Origin: Deltaproteobacteria bacterium
GTDB lineage: Bacteria; Myxococcota_A; Polyangia; JACPQR01
Assembly (NCBI GenBank): GCA_016190375.1
Contig: JACPQR010000078.1
Location: 1 to 42,293 of the forward strand
Reading direction: 5' to 3'
Length of the DNA: 42,293 nucleotides
The translations under genes and the position numbers were made by a program. Of this stretch, positions 8,262 to 16,119 are shown in pieces. Every line of letters begins with the position of its first letter. Within the stretch, counting starts at the first letter, position 1. The notes under the pieces are model-generated. The model did not search any database. It was given only the letters and a program-made list of their open reading frames with translations, and was not told the origin of the DNA.

Positions 8262-8804
8262 ATGGAGCCTACTTCTCCGGCGGACGACGGAGAGCAGGAG
8301 AGGCGGGTTCCCTGGGCTCCGGTGGCCGTGTTCGCGACGATCGGCGTTCTCGTTGCCGCTGATCTCGTGACTGACGTCCGGTCCGGAACGGAGATCGGGC
8401 ACGCGGCGGTCGAGCTGTTCGTGTTCGCGCTCGCAGGGGGAGGGGCCGCCCTGCTCTGGCGCGCGGCGCGCCGAGCCCGTCGCGAGGCCCGCCGCCTGCG
8501 CCAGGACTTGACCCGCGCCCTCGCGGAATCCGAGCACTTCCGGAAGGAGTCGCGGGAGGCGCTCGAAGGGCTCGGGGTCGCAATCGACCGGCAGTTCGAG
8601 CGCTGGGCGCTGACCCCCGCCGAGCGCGAGGTGGCGCTGCTCCTGCTCAAGGGATTGTCTCTCAAGGAGGTCGCCGACGCTCGCTCGACGAGCGAGCGCA
8701 CCGCGCGCCAGCAGGCGCTCGGCGTGTACCGCAAGTCCGGCCTCTCCGGCCGTGCCGAGCTCGCGGCCTTCTTCCTCGAGGACCTGCTCCTGCCGTCCCG
8801 GTAG
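8262..8804 (+). CDS. membrane-anchored LuxR-type HTH regulator
   Basis: 180 residues from the ATG at 8262; an in-frame ATG at 8205 is possible but has no ribosome-binding site. Two hydrophobic helices (about 19-36 and 46-63) are followed by a basic coiled coil (RAARRARREARRLRQDL). The C-terminal GerE/LuxR helix-turn-helix reads LTPAEREVALLLLKGLSLKE and SERTARQQALGVYRKSGL. There is no receiver or ligand domain, so a membrane signal probably acts directly. It is divergent from the DUF2231 gene, and its stop lies one base from the end of the convergent protease gene. Confidence 0.8.
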   Translation: MEPTSPADDGEQERRVPWAPVAVFATIGVLVAADLVTDVRSGTEIGHAAVELFVFALAGGGAALLWRAARRARREARRLRQDLTRALAESEHFRKESREALEGLGVAIDRQFERWALTPAEREVALLLLKGLSLKEVADARSTSERTARQQALGVYRKSGLSGRAELAAFFLEDLLLPSR

Positions 8805-8805
8805 G

Positions 8806-10332
8806 TCAGCGCACTCGAGCGCGGGGCCGCCGCCTCGCAGCGAGGGACAGCGCGAGCGCCAGGAGCAGGAGAGTCTCGCGCGATCCCCGGCTTCCGGCGC
8901 CGATCCGGGCCGGGCCAACCGTGCAGCTCGTCGTGACCTGGAACTGCCCTTCGCCCGCGACTGGTTCTTCAGCAGCCGGAGGGTCGGCGCCCTCGGGGCC
9001 GTCGAACAGGCAGTACGCGCCCTCGTTGGTGTCGGAGCAGGCGAAGCCATACGGGCAAGACCGAGAGTCGCAGCTCCGCGTGCAGTAGCCGTCTCCGTCC
9101 GCCAGGAGGACGCAGGCGGCCGACTCGCAGGAGTCGCCGGTAGCGCAGGGGGCACCGAACCTGCTGAGACCGGCGCGATCCTCGCCGTCGCCGGTGTCCG
9201 CGTCGTCTACTCTGTCGTCGTCGTCTCCGGGCGAACGGTCGTCTTCATCCTCGTCGTCGCCGCCCGGCTCGTCGACGGGATCGAGGTCGTCGCCGGGGTC
9301 GGCGTCGTCGTCGGGGTCGGCCTCGTCGTCGGGGTCGGCCTCGTCGTCTGGATGGGCCTCGTCGTCCGGGTCAGCCTCGTCGTCTGGGTCGGCCTCGTCG
9401 TCTGGGTCGGCCTCGTCGTCTGGATCGCCCTCGTCGTCTGGATCGCCCTCGTCGCCGGGGTCGGCCTCGTCGTCTGGGTCGGCCTCGTCGTCTGGGTCGG
9501 CCTCGTCGTCGGGGTCGACCTCGTCGCCGGGGTCGACCTGGTCATCACCGTCCTGCTCGCCGGGACCGACCCCGTCGGTCACGTACTGTCCGATCCACTC
9601 GGCGAAGGCGCCCACGTTCGTGAAGATGTCCTCGGCGTCCGAGCAGGAGCTGGTGATGCGGCTGGAGATCCCGACGACCACGCCGCGTTCGTCGAGGAGC
9701 GGTCCGCCCGAGTCGCCGAAGCAGATCATCGCGGTCGTCCAGATGTCGCCTCCCTCGTTCCACGTCACCTCGGCCGAGCCCCTGCGCTTCGCGCCGTCAG
9801 GACCGTAGTAGTCGTCGGACTGGCCGTAGCCGGCGGCGTGCACGGTCTCGCCCACCGACGGCGCGGATGACTCGCGCGAGTAGGGGAGGGGGTCGACGTC
9901 GAGGTCGACGCTGGTCTCGAGCAGCGCGATGTCGACGCCGTCGATGTCCCAGCCATCGTCGTACAGGTAGACGCTCCGCACCTCGCCGGCAGAAGCCAGC
10001 GTCCGACCGTCGCCGTTGGTCGGATCCGCGCCCTCGTACACTTCGATCCAGCCCGCCTGCGTCTCGGTCACGCAGTGCTTGGCGGTCATCACCCAGCGGC
10101 TCCCGATCACGCTGCCAGTGCAGGCGGCGCCGCCGAGCGACAGGTAGACGACTGCCGGCTCGCCCGGCTCGAGCTCGCCGCCGACGATCGGATCGCCGCT
10201 CCGCTCGACCGCCCCACCGGATCCGGTGCACGCCGCCACGAGGCCCGCGGCGACGAGCAAGCAATACGGAGCGCGGGCTCGCGCCGAGGTCGCGCGCTTC
10301 GAGAGCCGGAGCTGCTCCCCCGGTGTGTCCAT
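8806..10332 (-). CDS. trypsin-like serine protease with Asp-Pro repeat and MYXO-CTERM tail
   Basis: 508 residues from the ATG at 10332; an in-frame ATG at 10359 would add nine. A lipobox-like LVAAC puts Cys at residue 35. The S1 domain begins at an activation-like IVGG (about 49). The catalytic triad is visible: His86 (TAKHC), Asp134 (GVDIALLE) and Ser208 (CFGDSGGPLL). Residues 267-354 are tandem Asp-Pro-Asp-Asp-Glu-Ala units, followed by a Cys-rich module (CATGDSCESAACVLL, CDSRSCPYGFAC). The end is a MYXO-CTERM-like tail: Cys, a hydrophobic helix and a final Arg cluster. It is a surface-anchored protease on an acidic stalk. The downstream neighbour is convergent and the upstream cytochrome-like gene may share its transcript. 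Confidence 0.88.
   Translation of the reverse strand: MDTPGEQLRLSKRATSARARAPYCLLVAAGLVAACTGSGGAVERSGDPIVGGELEPGEPAVVYLSLGGAACTGSVIGSRWVMTAKHCVTETQAGWIEVYEGADPTNGDGRTLASAGEVRSVYLYDDGWDIDGVDIALLETSVDLDVDPLPYSRESSAPSVGETVHAAGYGQSDDYYGPDGAKRRGSAEVTWNEGGDIWTTAMICFGDSGGPLLDERGVVVGISSRITSSCSDAEDIFTNVGAFAEWIGQYVTDGVGPGEQDGDDQVDPGDEVDPDDEADPDDEADPDDEADPGDEGDPDDEGDPDDEADPDDEADPDDEADPDDEAHPDDEADPDDEADPDDDADPGDDLDPVDEPGGDDEDEDDRSPGDDDDRVDDADTGDGEDRAGLSRFGAPCATGDSCESAACVLLADGDGYCTRSCDSRSCPYGFACSDTNEGAYCLFDGPEGADPPAAEEPVAGEGQFQVTTSCTVGPARIGAGSRGSRETLLLLALALSLAARRRPRARVR
9271..9534 (-). repeat. 18-bp tandem repeat encoding an Asp-Pro-rich hexapeptide
   Basis: About 14 copies of an 18-bp unit, roughly GTCGTCTGGGTCGGCCTC on the plus strand, encode Asp-Pro-Asp-Asp-Glu-Ala with single substitutions to Gly, His or Val. 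The units are nearly identical in DNA as well as protein, which points to recent expansion or contraction by slippage or recombination. Confidence 0.9.
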
Positions 10333-10398
10333 TGCCGTGGCTCTCGTCGTCTCGGGCATCGGGTGACTGGGGGTGCAACCCGCGCGCCGGCGATCGGC

Positions 10399-11718
10399 TC
10401 ACGGGGTCGACGCGTACAGGAGGGCCAGGCACATCTCATCGCCCGCAGCGTCTCCCCAGTTCACGTCGGTGGGAACGCGCGGCTGCTCATCGACGAGGCG
10501 CCGGCTGCCCCCGTCGGGCCCGTTGTCCCAGTGGCACTCGATCGCGAGCTCGTCGCCCGGGCTCAAGGTCACCGGCCGCGCGAGCCGCACCATCTGCTGC
10601 CAGCCTGGATCCCAGCTCGGCAGGTCGAGGAGACATTCGTCTTCGCCGCTCGAGCGCCGGATCGTGAGTGACCCTCTGGTGCCCAGCGAGCGCATCTGCA
10701 TCGTCACCGCGTGGATGGCGACGGGCTCTCCCCGCGTCAACAGCGAGGTCGGATCGGCCGCGAACGAATGGGACACGTCCGACTGGCCGGCGGGGATCGG
10801 CATCTCGCCGCTCAGAACCCACTTCGGGTCCGCCCACGGGAGTATCTTCGCCGCCTTCTCGACCGAGTCCGCGGTCTCGAACGAGGCGACGGTCCGATCC
10901 GGCGAAGCTGGCGCAGTGGTGGTGTCGTAGGCGATCTCGAGCACGACCGCGGAGCCCGGGGGCACGATGAGCCCCGTGCCCTCCGGGGTTCTCGTCGCCC
11001 CTGACCCGACCGCCCAGCCTCCCAGCCAGGTCGTGGTCGGATCGGCGGTCCCTGGGCAGGACCAGCCCGGTCCCGGATCGCCCTCGTCCCGCGCCACCAG
11101 ATCGTCGATCGCCGCCGGCTGGGCGAGATACGCGACGACTCGCCTGACGATCGCCTCGTCGGCGGGCTGTGCCCCGAAGCCCGTGACGTACGTCGCGGTC
11201 GCGAGAGGCCAGTCCGCCAGGAAGCAGCGGTTCTCGGTCGCTCCATCCGGCGGAGCGTACTCGACGGGCATCTCGACGGCGACGACCGTCCCTCGAGGCG
11301 AGGGCTCCTGGCTCGACGGTTCCCGCTCGGGTCTCGAGGCCGGGTCGCCGGCCGGTCCGCCGCGGTCCGCCCAGCCGGACAGCGTAGCGATCTCGTCGAC
11401 CGTCAGCGAGGCATCCCCCGCGTAGTCGGCGCAGCCCGGACCGGGCAGCCAGGGCGGCATCGTACCTTCCTCGACGGCCTGCTGGATGAAGCGCCTGTAC
11501 AGGTTCGCTTGAGCCCACGACGTCAGCGCGAAGGGCGCGCTCCCGCCCTCCTCGTGACATCGCACGCAGCGCGCCCGAAGGATGGGCTCCACGTCGCGGT
11601 AGTAGGTGATTCCCGGCGGCCCGTCCTGGGAGCTCGCCGCCTGGGTCGGTACACAGGCGGCCAGGCCCGCCGCCGCCAGGGTGGCGAGGGCTCCCGCGAA
11701 AACCGCTCGTCGCTCCAT
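10399..11718 (-). CDS. cytochrome c-linked copper-monooxygenase-fold lipoprotein, ligands lost
   Basis: 439 residues. The lipobox LAAC puts Cys at 22, so it is probably an envelope lipoprotein. A haem c site CVRCH (Cys51, Cys54, His55) follows YYRDVEPILRARC. The C-terminal two-thirds look like the two-domain PHM/DBM-type copper monooxygenase fold: NRCFLADW, TYVTGFGAQPADEAIV, EGTGLIVPPGSAVVLEIAY, GDELAIECHWDN and GDEMC. Ligand positions expected as HH, H and HxH read Arg192-Arg193, Ala263 and Gln341-Met-Arg343; only the C-terminal Met429 remains. I therefore read it as a non-catalytic or repurposed homologue. It lies just upstream of the protease gene on the same strand. Confidence 0.72.
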   Translation of the reverse strand: MERRAVFAGALATLAAAGLAACVPTQAASSQDGPPGITYYRDVEPILRARCVRCHEEGGSAPFALTSWAQANLYRRFIQQAVEEGTMPPWLPGPGCADYAGDASLTVDEIATLSGWADRGGPAGDPASRPEREPSSQEPSPRGTVVAVEMPVEYAPPDGATENRCFLADWPLATATYVTGFGAQPADEAIVRRVVAYLAQPAAIDDLVARDEGDPGPGWSCPGTADPTTTWLGGWAVGSGATRTPEGTGLIVPPGSAVVLEIAYDTTTAPASPDRTVASFETADSVEKAAKILPWADPKWVLSGEMPIPAGQSDVSHSFAADPTSLLTRGEPVAIHAVTMQMRSLGTRGSLTIRRSSGEDECLLDLPSWDPGWQQMVRLARPVTLSPGDELAIECHWDNGPDGGSRRLVDEQPRVPTDVNWGDAAGDEMCLALLYASTP

Positions 11719-11817
11719 TCGCCCCTCCTTCTGAATCCGGGCTTCGGGCAGCGAGAAGCATGCCCGCTGGCCGCCGGCGACTTTGCTCGCAAAACCGCGC
11801 GGCCACGAGCAGGAGCG

Positions 11818-11834
11818 GGTAACGGATCGTTACC
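11818..11834. promoter_or_regulatory. 17-bp palindrome upstream of the cytochrome-like gene
   Basis: GGTAACG, spacer GAT, CGTTACC is a perfect inverted repeat about 100 bases upstream of the start at 11718. Its position in the 227-base gap (11719-11945) and its symmetry fit a dimeric regulator site. No regulator is assigned. Confidence 0.4.
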
Positions 11835-11945
11835 TGGATCGAACGAGCCGATGCAGGCGGAGGTGCGTCGATCGAGGGCCGGGACCAGGGGCCCTCGGCA
11901 TCTTCGTCGCTCGACGACGCGACGACGCGCCATCCACGTCGCCGC

Positions 11946-12620
11946 TCAGGTAGCGTCGTCCTTGCACAGGCCGAAGGAGGAGTTCTGGTAGCACGTGTTG
12001 ATCGCCGCGCAGCTTTCGGATGACGTCAGGCATTCCCTCCATCCAGGAATCGCATCGTACTGGAGGGCCCATGGTGCGTAGCAAGAGAGCTGGTCGACGC
12101 ATTCGAGCTCCCGCTCTCTGTCGAGGCAGTCACCCACGGCCGCCTGCGCCGCCGGTGACGGATCGACGCATTGCATGGCAGGCAGGGCGCAGGCATCCGA
12201 CACGCGCTGATCGACGCACTCCGCCTCGATGAGGCAGGCGAAGAAGGGCTTGGAGAACGCCGGCACGTACACGTGGGCGAGCCAGCACCGGCAGGCTTGC
12301 AAGCAGTTCCCGATGTTGCCGAGGTATGGGTTCGCGCAATCCTCGACCTCCTGCTCGCAGAAAGCCGCGCAGTCGGCGGTCGGACCTCCATCAGGCACGT
12401 CGACCTCAGGACAGCCGGCGTCCACGCCTGCATCCGTGCCCGCGTCGAGGTCGCCGTCTCCGTCCGAATCGGCGTCCGAATCGGAGTCGGAGTCCGAGTC
12501 GGCGTCGCCGTCGGCGTCCTCGTCCGGGTACTCGTCGACGCTCCCGCGGACGAGGAGCGAGCAGGCACCCAGCCCGAGGACCAGCCCCAGGAAGGACACG
12601 GCGTGACGCTTCAGAACCAT
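11946..12620 (-). CDS. Cys-rich lipoprotein with Asp/Ser linker
   Basis: 224 residues from the ATG at 12620, overlapping the upstream TPR/PEGA gene by 10 bases. The signal peptide ends in LGLGAC (Cys20). Residues 30-68 are a run of Asp with Ala, Ser or Gly, encoded by near-repeats at 12417-12533. The mature domain has about 18 cysteines in short loops (CAAFCEQEVEDC, CLQACRCWLAHVY, CVDQLSCYAPWAL), a pattern seen in small disulfide-rich myxobacterial lipoproteins. I do not recognise a named family. It is likely exported and tethered, with the acidic linker as spacer; the overlap suggests coupled translation with the TPR protein. Confidence 0.75.
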   Translation of the reverse strand: MVLKRHAVSFLGLVLGLGACSLLVRGSVDEYPDEDADGDADSDSDSDSDADSDGDGDLDAGTDAGVDAGCPEVDVPDGGPTADCAAFCEQEVEDCANPYLGNIGNCLQACRCWLAHVYVPAFSKPFFACLIEAECVDQRVSDACALPAMQCVDPSPAAQAAVGDCLDRERELECVDQLSCYAPWALQYDAIPGWRECLTSSESCAAINTCYQNSSFGLCKDDAT

Positions 12621-13600
12621 CCGCTCACCACGGCTCCGCCGCCGCCGGGGAGGACGAGCGGCGCGGCCGCCGTCTCGCCCGCGCGCGGAGCACCCGATTC
12701 GACGAAGAAGAGCGTGACCGCCGCCGCGGCGCCGAGGACCGCGACACCGAACGCGACGTCGGCGAAGAGCGAGAGGTCCTCGGCGCTCGACTTGCTCTCG
12801 TCGTACGCGTCGCGCTCGCGTTCGCGCGCGGCGTCGTCCGCCGCGTCGCGCTCCGAGAGCGCAAGGACGCCCAGGACTCCGCCTCCGACGGCGGCGGCGC
12901 CCGCGACGCCCGCGGCGATCCACGTGTACAGGCGTCCGCCTCGTTCAGCCGGCGGCGCGCTGCGCGGCCGTGGCCGCGGCGCAGGCGCGGGCGTTGCGGC
13001 CACGGGATCTGGCGCTGGAGCCGGCGGCACGGGCAAGGCGACCAGCCTCGCCTCGGTCTCGAGCCTCTGGCCGGGCTCCACGGAGACCCTGATCGACAGC
13101 GGCTGGAATCCCTCGCGTTCGACGCGGATCTCGTGCGCCCCGGGGCTCACGCGCAGGGCCTCCGCCAGAGGAGTGATGCCCCGCTCCGCGTCGTCGACGA
13201 TGACTCGCGCGCCCGGCTCGGAGACCGTCAGCGAGATCGCCGTCGCGTCGAGCCTCGCCTGGATGTTGCGGATGCGCTCCTCGATCAGCGCACGATCCGC
13301 CGCGTTCGTCTGGGCGTCGAGGTAGGCGCGGAACGAGGCGATCGCCTCAGTCAGCCGCCCGAGGCGCTCCTGGGCCTGGCCGAGGTTGAAGATCATGAGC
13401 GGTCTCGTCCGCTCCGAGGCGAGGCGGCTCGCCTCCTCGAACTCGTGGAGCGCCTCCTCGTAGCGGCCCTGCTCGTAGTACGAGCTGCCCGCGGAAAAGT
13501 GCGCGCGCGCCAGCGCATCCTGCGCCTGGCCGAACGCGCCCGGGGACGAGAGGAAGAGCGCCCACAGAGCCCAGAGCCCCATCGCGCTCGGCTTGGTCAT
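12611..13600 (-). CDS. TPR and PEGA domain protein
   Basis: 329 residues from the ATG at 13600. A signal peptide (about residues 1-24, ending GAFGQA) leads into two or three TPR-like helix pairs (AHFSAGSSYYEQGRYEEALH, FNLGQAQERLGRLTEAIAS). A PEGA domain follows at about 125-195 (TVSEPGARVIVDDAERGITP and GAHEIRVEREGFQPLSIRV). After a Pro/Ala linker come two hydrophobic helices (about 224-244 and 275-297). The TPR-PEGA-TM pattern is common in myxobacterial envelope proteins and suggests a scaffold role; the substrate is unknown. A small hydrophobic C-terminus ends in VVSGWF. Confidence 0.82.
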   Translation of the reverse strand: MTKPSAMGLWALWALFLSSPGAFGQAQDALARAHFSAGSSYYEQGRYEEALHEFEEASRLASERTRPLMIFNLGQAQERLGRLTEAIASFRAYLDAQTNAADRALIEERIRNIQARLDATAISLTVSEPGARVIVDDAERGITPLAEALRVSPGAHEIRVEREGFQPLSIRVSVEPGQRLETEARLVALPVPPAPAPDPVAATPAPAPRPRPRSAPPAERGGRLYTWIAAGVAGAAAVGGGVLGVLALSERDAADDAARERERDAYDESKSSAEDLSLFADVAFGVAVLGAAAAVTLFFVESGAPRAGETAAAPLVLPGGGGAVVSGWF

Positions 13601-13749
13601 CGCGCCCCGAGGGTACCGCCCGCCGAATCGCTGGGGCAAGTATCGCCGAGCAGCGGCAGTGGTCGGGTTTGGCCGGAAGAAGCCAACCGCCAGGGCAGTC
13701 GCAGGGGCCCGCGCGGACCCGGATGAGCAGCGCGTGCGTCCGGCGGCTG

Positions 13750-13784
13750 CCAGTTGCCAGTTGCCTGTCGCCTGTCGCCTGTTG
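13750..13784. repeat. five tandem 7-bp units
   Basis: CCAGTTG twice, CCTGTCG twice, then CCTGTTG form a 7-bp tandem repeat between the TPR gene and the downstream end of the squalene-cyclase-like gene. The rest of the 13601-13824 gap (224 bases) shows no coding sign. Confidence 0.75.
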
Positions 13785-13824
13785 GGCCCGCGTCTGGCAA
13801 GCAACCGGATGGGCATGGCCCGGA

Positions 13825-15162
13825 TCAGGCTCCGCGGAGCCGCGTCGTCGCGGCGAGAGGAGCGCGCTCGGCCATGAGCACGAGGAGCGCGGTGGCGGTG
13901 CAGAAGGTCCGGCCCGTGATGCAGTGGTGGCCGGTCCAGCTCCCGTCCTCGTTCTGGACTCCGGCGAGGAGCCGCGTCACGCGGGTGTTCCAGGTCGTCC
14001 ACTGCTCGCTGGAGCCGGCGCGCAACGCCTCGCTCACGAGGAGGTACGACAGGAACTCCTCGCCGCCGTTGTTGCCGAAGCCCTGCACGAACTGAGGATC
14101 GGCCAGCCGCTCGACGATTGCCTGGTTGGCGCTCTGGAGCGTCGCCTGGGCCTCGCGGTGCTCGTCGAGCTCTCGACGCGCGGCCTGACGGCCCTCCGGG
14201 GTCGGCGCCGCTGCCGCCTGCCGCTCGAGCTCGGGCCTTCTGGCGTCCCGCGTGGCGGCCGCCTCGCTCATGCCGGAGAAGCTCGTGGCGCCTCCGTAGA
14301 GCCCGACGCCGGCGGAGCCGTCGCCACGGAACCCGCCCGAAGGTGCATCGAACTGGGTCTGGGCGCGCCGCTCGGCCCTGCGGATCGTCTCGCGGTCGAC
14401 GTCGTCGCCCGCCTGCGCGGCGCGGTTCAGCCCGCGCGCCGCCATCGCCTCCGAGAGCGCCGGCGCCCAGCCGCCGGAAGACCAGGTGCCGTCGGCCTGC
14501 TGGTTGCGCTCCATCTTCGCGAGGATCTTGGCCCGCGCGTTGTGCAGGCGCCTGTTGGCGGCTTCGTCGGGCATCGTGCCCCTGAGCTCGTTGAGCAGCA
14601 TCAGGGCCGAGAACGTGTCGACGTACTGCCCGATCTTCGCCTGAACGCGCGTACCGCGCACGTCGCTCACGAACAGCGAGGCCTGGTCCGATGCCTCGAT
14701 CTGGCCCACCACGTACTCGACGCCGCGCAGCACGACCCCGGCATGGGGACCGGACGCGGGCGTGCTTCCGGCGCGGACGAACGCTAGCAGCGCCATCGAC
14801 GAGTCGGCCACGTTGGCGGTGTCGCGCAGCGCTTGCCCGCCTCCCATCCCCTGGGCCTCGTCGCCCTGCCCCCAGCCGCCGCTCGGGAGCTGATGCGCGA
14901 GGAGCCATCGGAGCCCCTTGTCGGCCTCGGCGCTCACGGGCTCCGCGGGGTGTCTATCCGGCGGCGGCACTGCGAAGCGCCGCCCCTCCTCGGTGGGCTC
15001 GGGGCTCGGAGAGGCGACCGAGACCGGCCGCCCTTCGCGCCCGGACTCCGAGCCACCCTCCTCGACCCGAGCGGTGGCGACCCCAGGCGCTCGGGGAGAA
15101 CGGCCACAGCTCGACAGTTGAACCAGCACTACCGCCGCGAGACCGACGCGTCCGACACACAT
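13825..15162 (-). CDS. prenyltransferase/squalene-cyclase-fold lipoprotein
   Basis: 445 residues from the ATG at 15162, preceded by GGAGGGAAA. The lipobox LSSC gives Cys19. A Pro/Ser/Glu-rich linker (about 20-75) leads to an alpha/alpha-barrel with QW-like repeats: GLRWLLAHQLPSGGWGQGD, ERNQQADGTWSSGGW and GVQNEDGSWTGHHCITG. The C-terminal HHC and DGSW motifs resemble the metal-binding end of protein prenyltransferase beta subunits, but an inserted charged coiled coil (RDARRPELERQAAAA, EHREAQATLQSANQA) at about 315-355 is unusual. It could be a structural or polymer-binding barrel rather than an enzyme. It is divergent from the proteasome-like gene with a 105-base shared promoter region (15163-15267). 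Confidence 0.78.
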   Translation of the reverse strand: MCVGRVGLAAVVLVQLSSCGRSPRAPGVATARVEEGGSESGREGRPVSVASPSPEPTEEGRRFAVPPPDRHPAEPVSAEADKGLRWLLAHQLPSGGWGQGDEAQGMGGGQALRDTANVADSSMALLAFVRAGSTPASGPHAGVVLRGVEYVVGQIEASDQASLFVSDVRGTRVQAKIGQYVDTFSALMLLNELRGTMPDEAANRRLHNARAKILAKMERNQQADGTWSSGGWAPALSEAMAARGLNRAAQAGDDVDRETIRRAERRAQTQFDAPSGGFRGDGSAGVGLYGGATSFSGMSEAAATRDARRPELERQAAAAPTPEGRQAARRELDEHREAQATLQSANQAIVERLADPQFVQGFGNNGGEEFLSYLLVSEALRAGSSEQWTTWNTRVTRLLAGVQNEDGSWTGHHCITGRTFCTATALLVLMAERAPLAATTRLRGA

Positions 15163-15267
15163 TTTCCCTCCAATTGCGAATACGCGAGTGGCGATGAGAC
15201 GCCCTGCCCGGCGGAAAGTTCTGAGGCCCCCCTCGCTGGCGGGCGGCAGCAGACTTACTCCTGAGTC

Positions 15268-16065
15268 ATGACGGTCTGCATCGCCGCCATCTGTGCCGAC
15301 GGGCGGGCCATAGTCGTCGCGGCCGATCGGATGTTGACCATGGGGCCGCCGCTCAGCATGGAGCTCGAGCAGGACAGGCCGAAGATCCAGCCCGTGGGCG
15401 GACGCCACCTGACGCTGGTGTCGGGGGACGCGGTGCTCGGGTCGGAGATCGTCCGGGCGGCCACGGGCGCGCTGCGCGAGCGGCGTGACATCGGAATCAC
15501 CGTGGTCGGTCGGGCTCTCGTGGACGCCTACGTGGCGGTCCGCTCCCGCCTCATCGAGGACCACGTTCTCAGGCCCATCGGCTACTCGCTGCAGCAGTTC
15601 CTCGCCAGCGGAGCCGCGCAGCTCGGCCAGCAGATCTTCAACGGGCTCGTCCAGCAGATGGCCGCATTCGTGGCCGGCGTCGAGCTGCTCGCCGTGGGCT
15701 TCGACGACTCCGGGCCGCGGATCGCCTTCATCTATCACCCTGGCTCGATCCGCTGGCAGGAGCCCCTGGGCTTTCATGCCATGGGTACTGGAGGCATCCA
15801 CGCGGGCGTGGCCTTCCTCCTGCGCGGCTGCTCCACGAAGTGCTCGGTCGAGCAGGCGATGTTCGACGTCTTCGCGGCGAAGAAGGCCGCCGAGATCGCT
15901 CCCGGGGTCGGCTCCGCGACCGACATGGTCGTCATGACACGCACCGAGCACAGGCCCGTTCCGGAGGGCATCCTGCGCGAGCTCGAGCGCCTTCACACGG
16001 TGGCGATCAAGCCCTACGCCGACAGTGACCTGAAGGAGATCCAGCGCTGGTACTCGTCACCGTGA
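15268..16065 (+). CDS. proteasome-superfamily Ntn-hydrolase-like protein
   Basis: 265 residues. The start MTVCIAAICADGRAIVVAAD places a Thr at residue 2, as in proteasome beta-type subunits, where it becomes the N-terminal nucleophile after Met removal. Asp at about residue 19 (VVAADRMLT) and Lys at about 38 (QDRPK) lie where the fold's catalytic Asp/Lys are expected. Later motifs are VELLAVGFDDSGPRIAFIYH and FHAMGTGGIHAG. It differs from HslV and from actinobacterial PrcB in length and C-terminus, and may belong with Anbu-like or uncharacterised bacterial proteasome homologues. No ATPase partner is visible. It is followed by a zinc-ribbon membrane protein gene on the same strand. Confidence 0.7.
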   Translation: MTVCIAAICADGRAIVVAADRMLTMGPPLSMELEQDRPKIQPVGGRHLTLVSGDAVLGSEIVRAATGALRERRDIGITVVGRALVDAYVAVRSRLIEDHVLRPIGYSLQQFLASGAAQLGQQIFNGLVQQMAAFVAGVELLAVGFDDSGPRIAFIYHPGSIRWQEPLGFHAMGTGGIHAGVAFLLRGCSTKCSVEQAMFDVFAAKKAAEIAPGVGSATDMVVMTRTEHRPVPEGILRELERLHTVAIKPYADSDLKEIQRWYSSP

Positions 16066-16119
16066 CCGGCGCCTCTTTGGTCACCCATTCCCGGCCGCCG
16101 GGCCTTATGATCGCGCCCG

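Noticed and set aside
9194..9808. Open frame of Ser-rich repeats on the plus strand
   Set aside because: It is the mirror of the Asp-Pro repeat in the protease gene and has no start signal.
13601..15996. Long minus-strand open frames that extend both the TPR gene and the squalene-cyclase-like gene upstream
   Set aside because: The extensions have no family match, overlap other genes, and good starts with ribosome-binding sites or signal peptides exist at 13600 and 15162.
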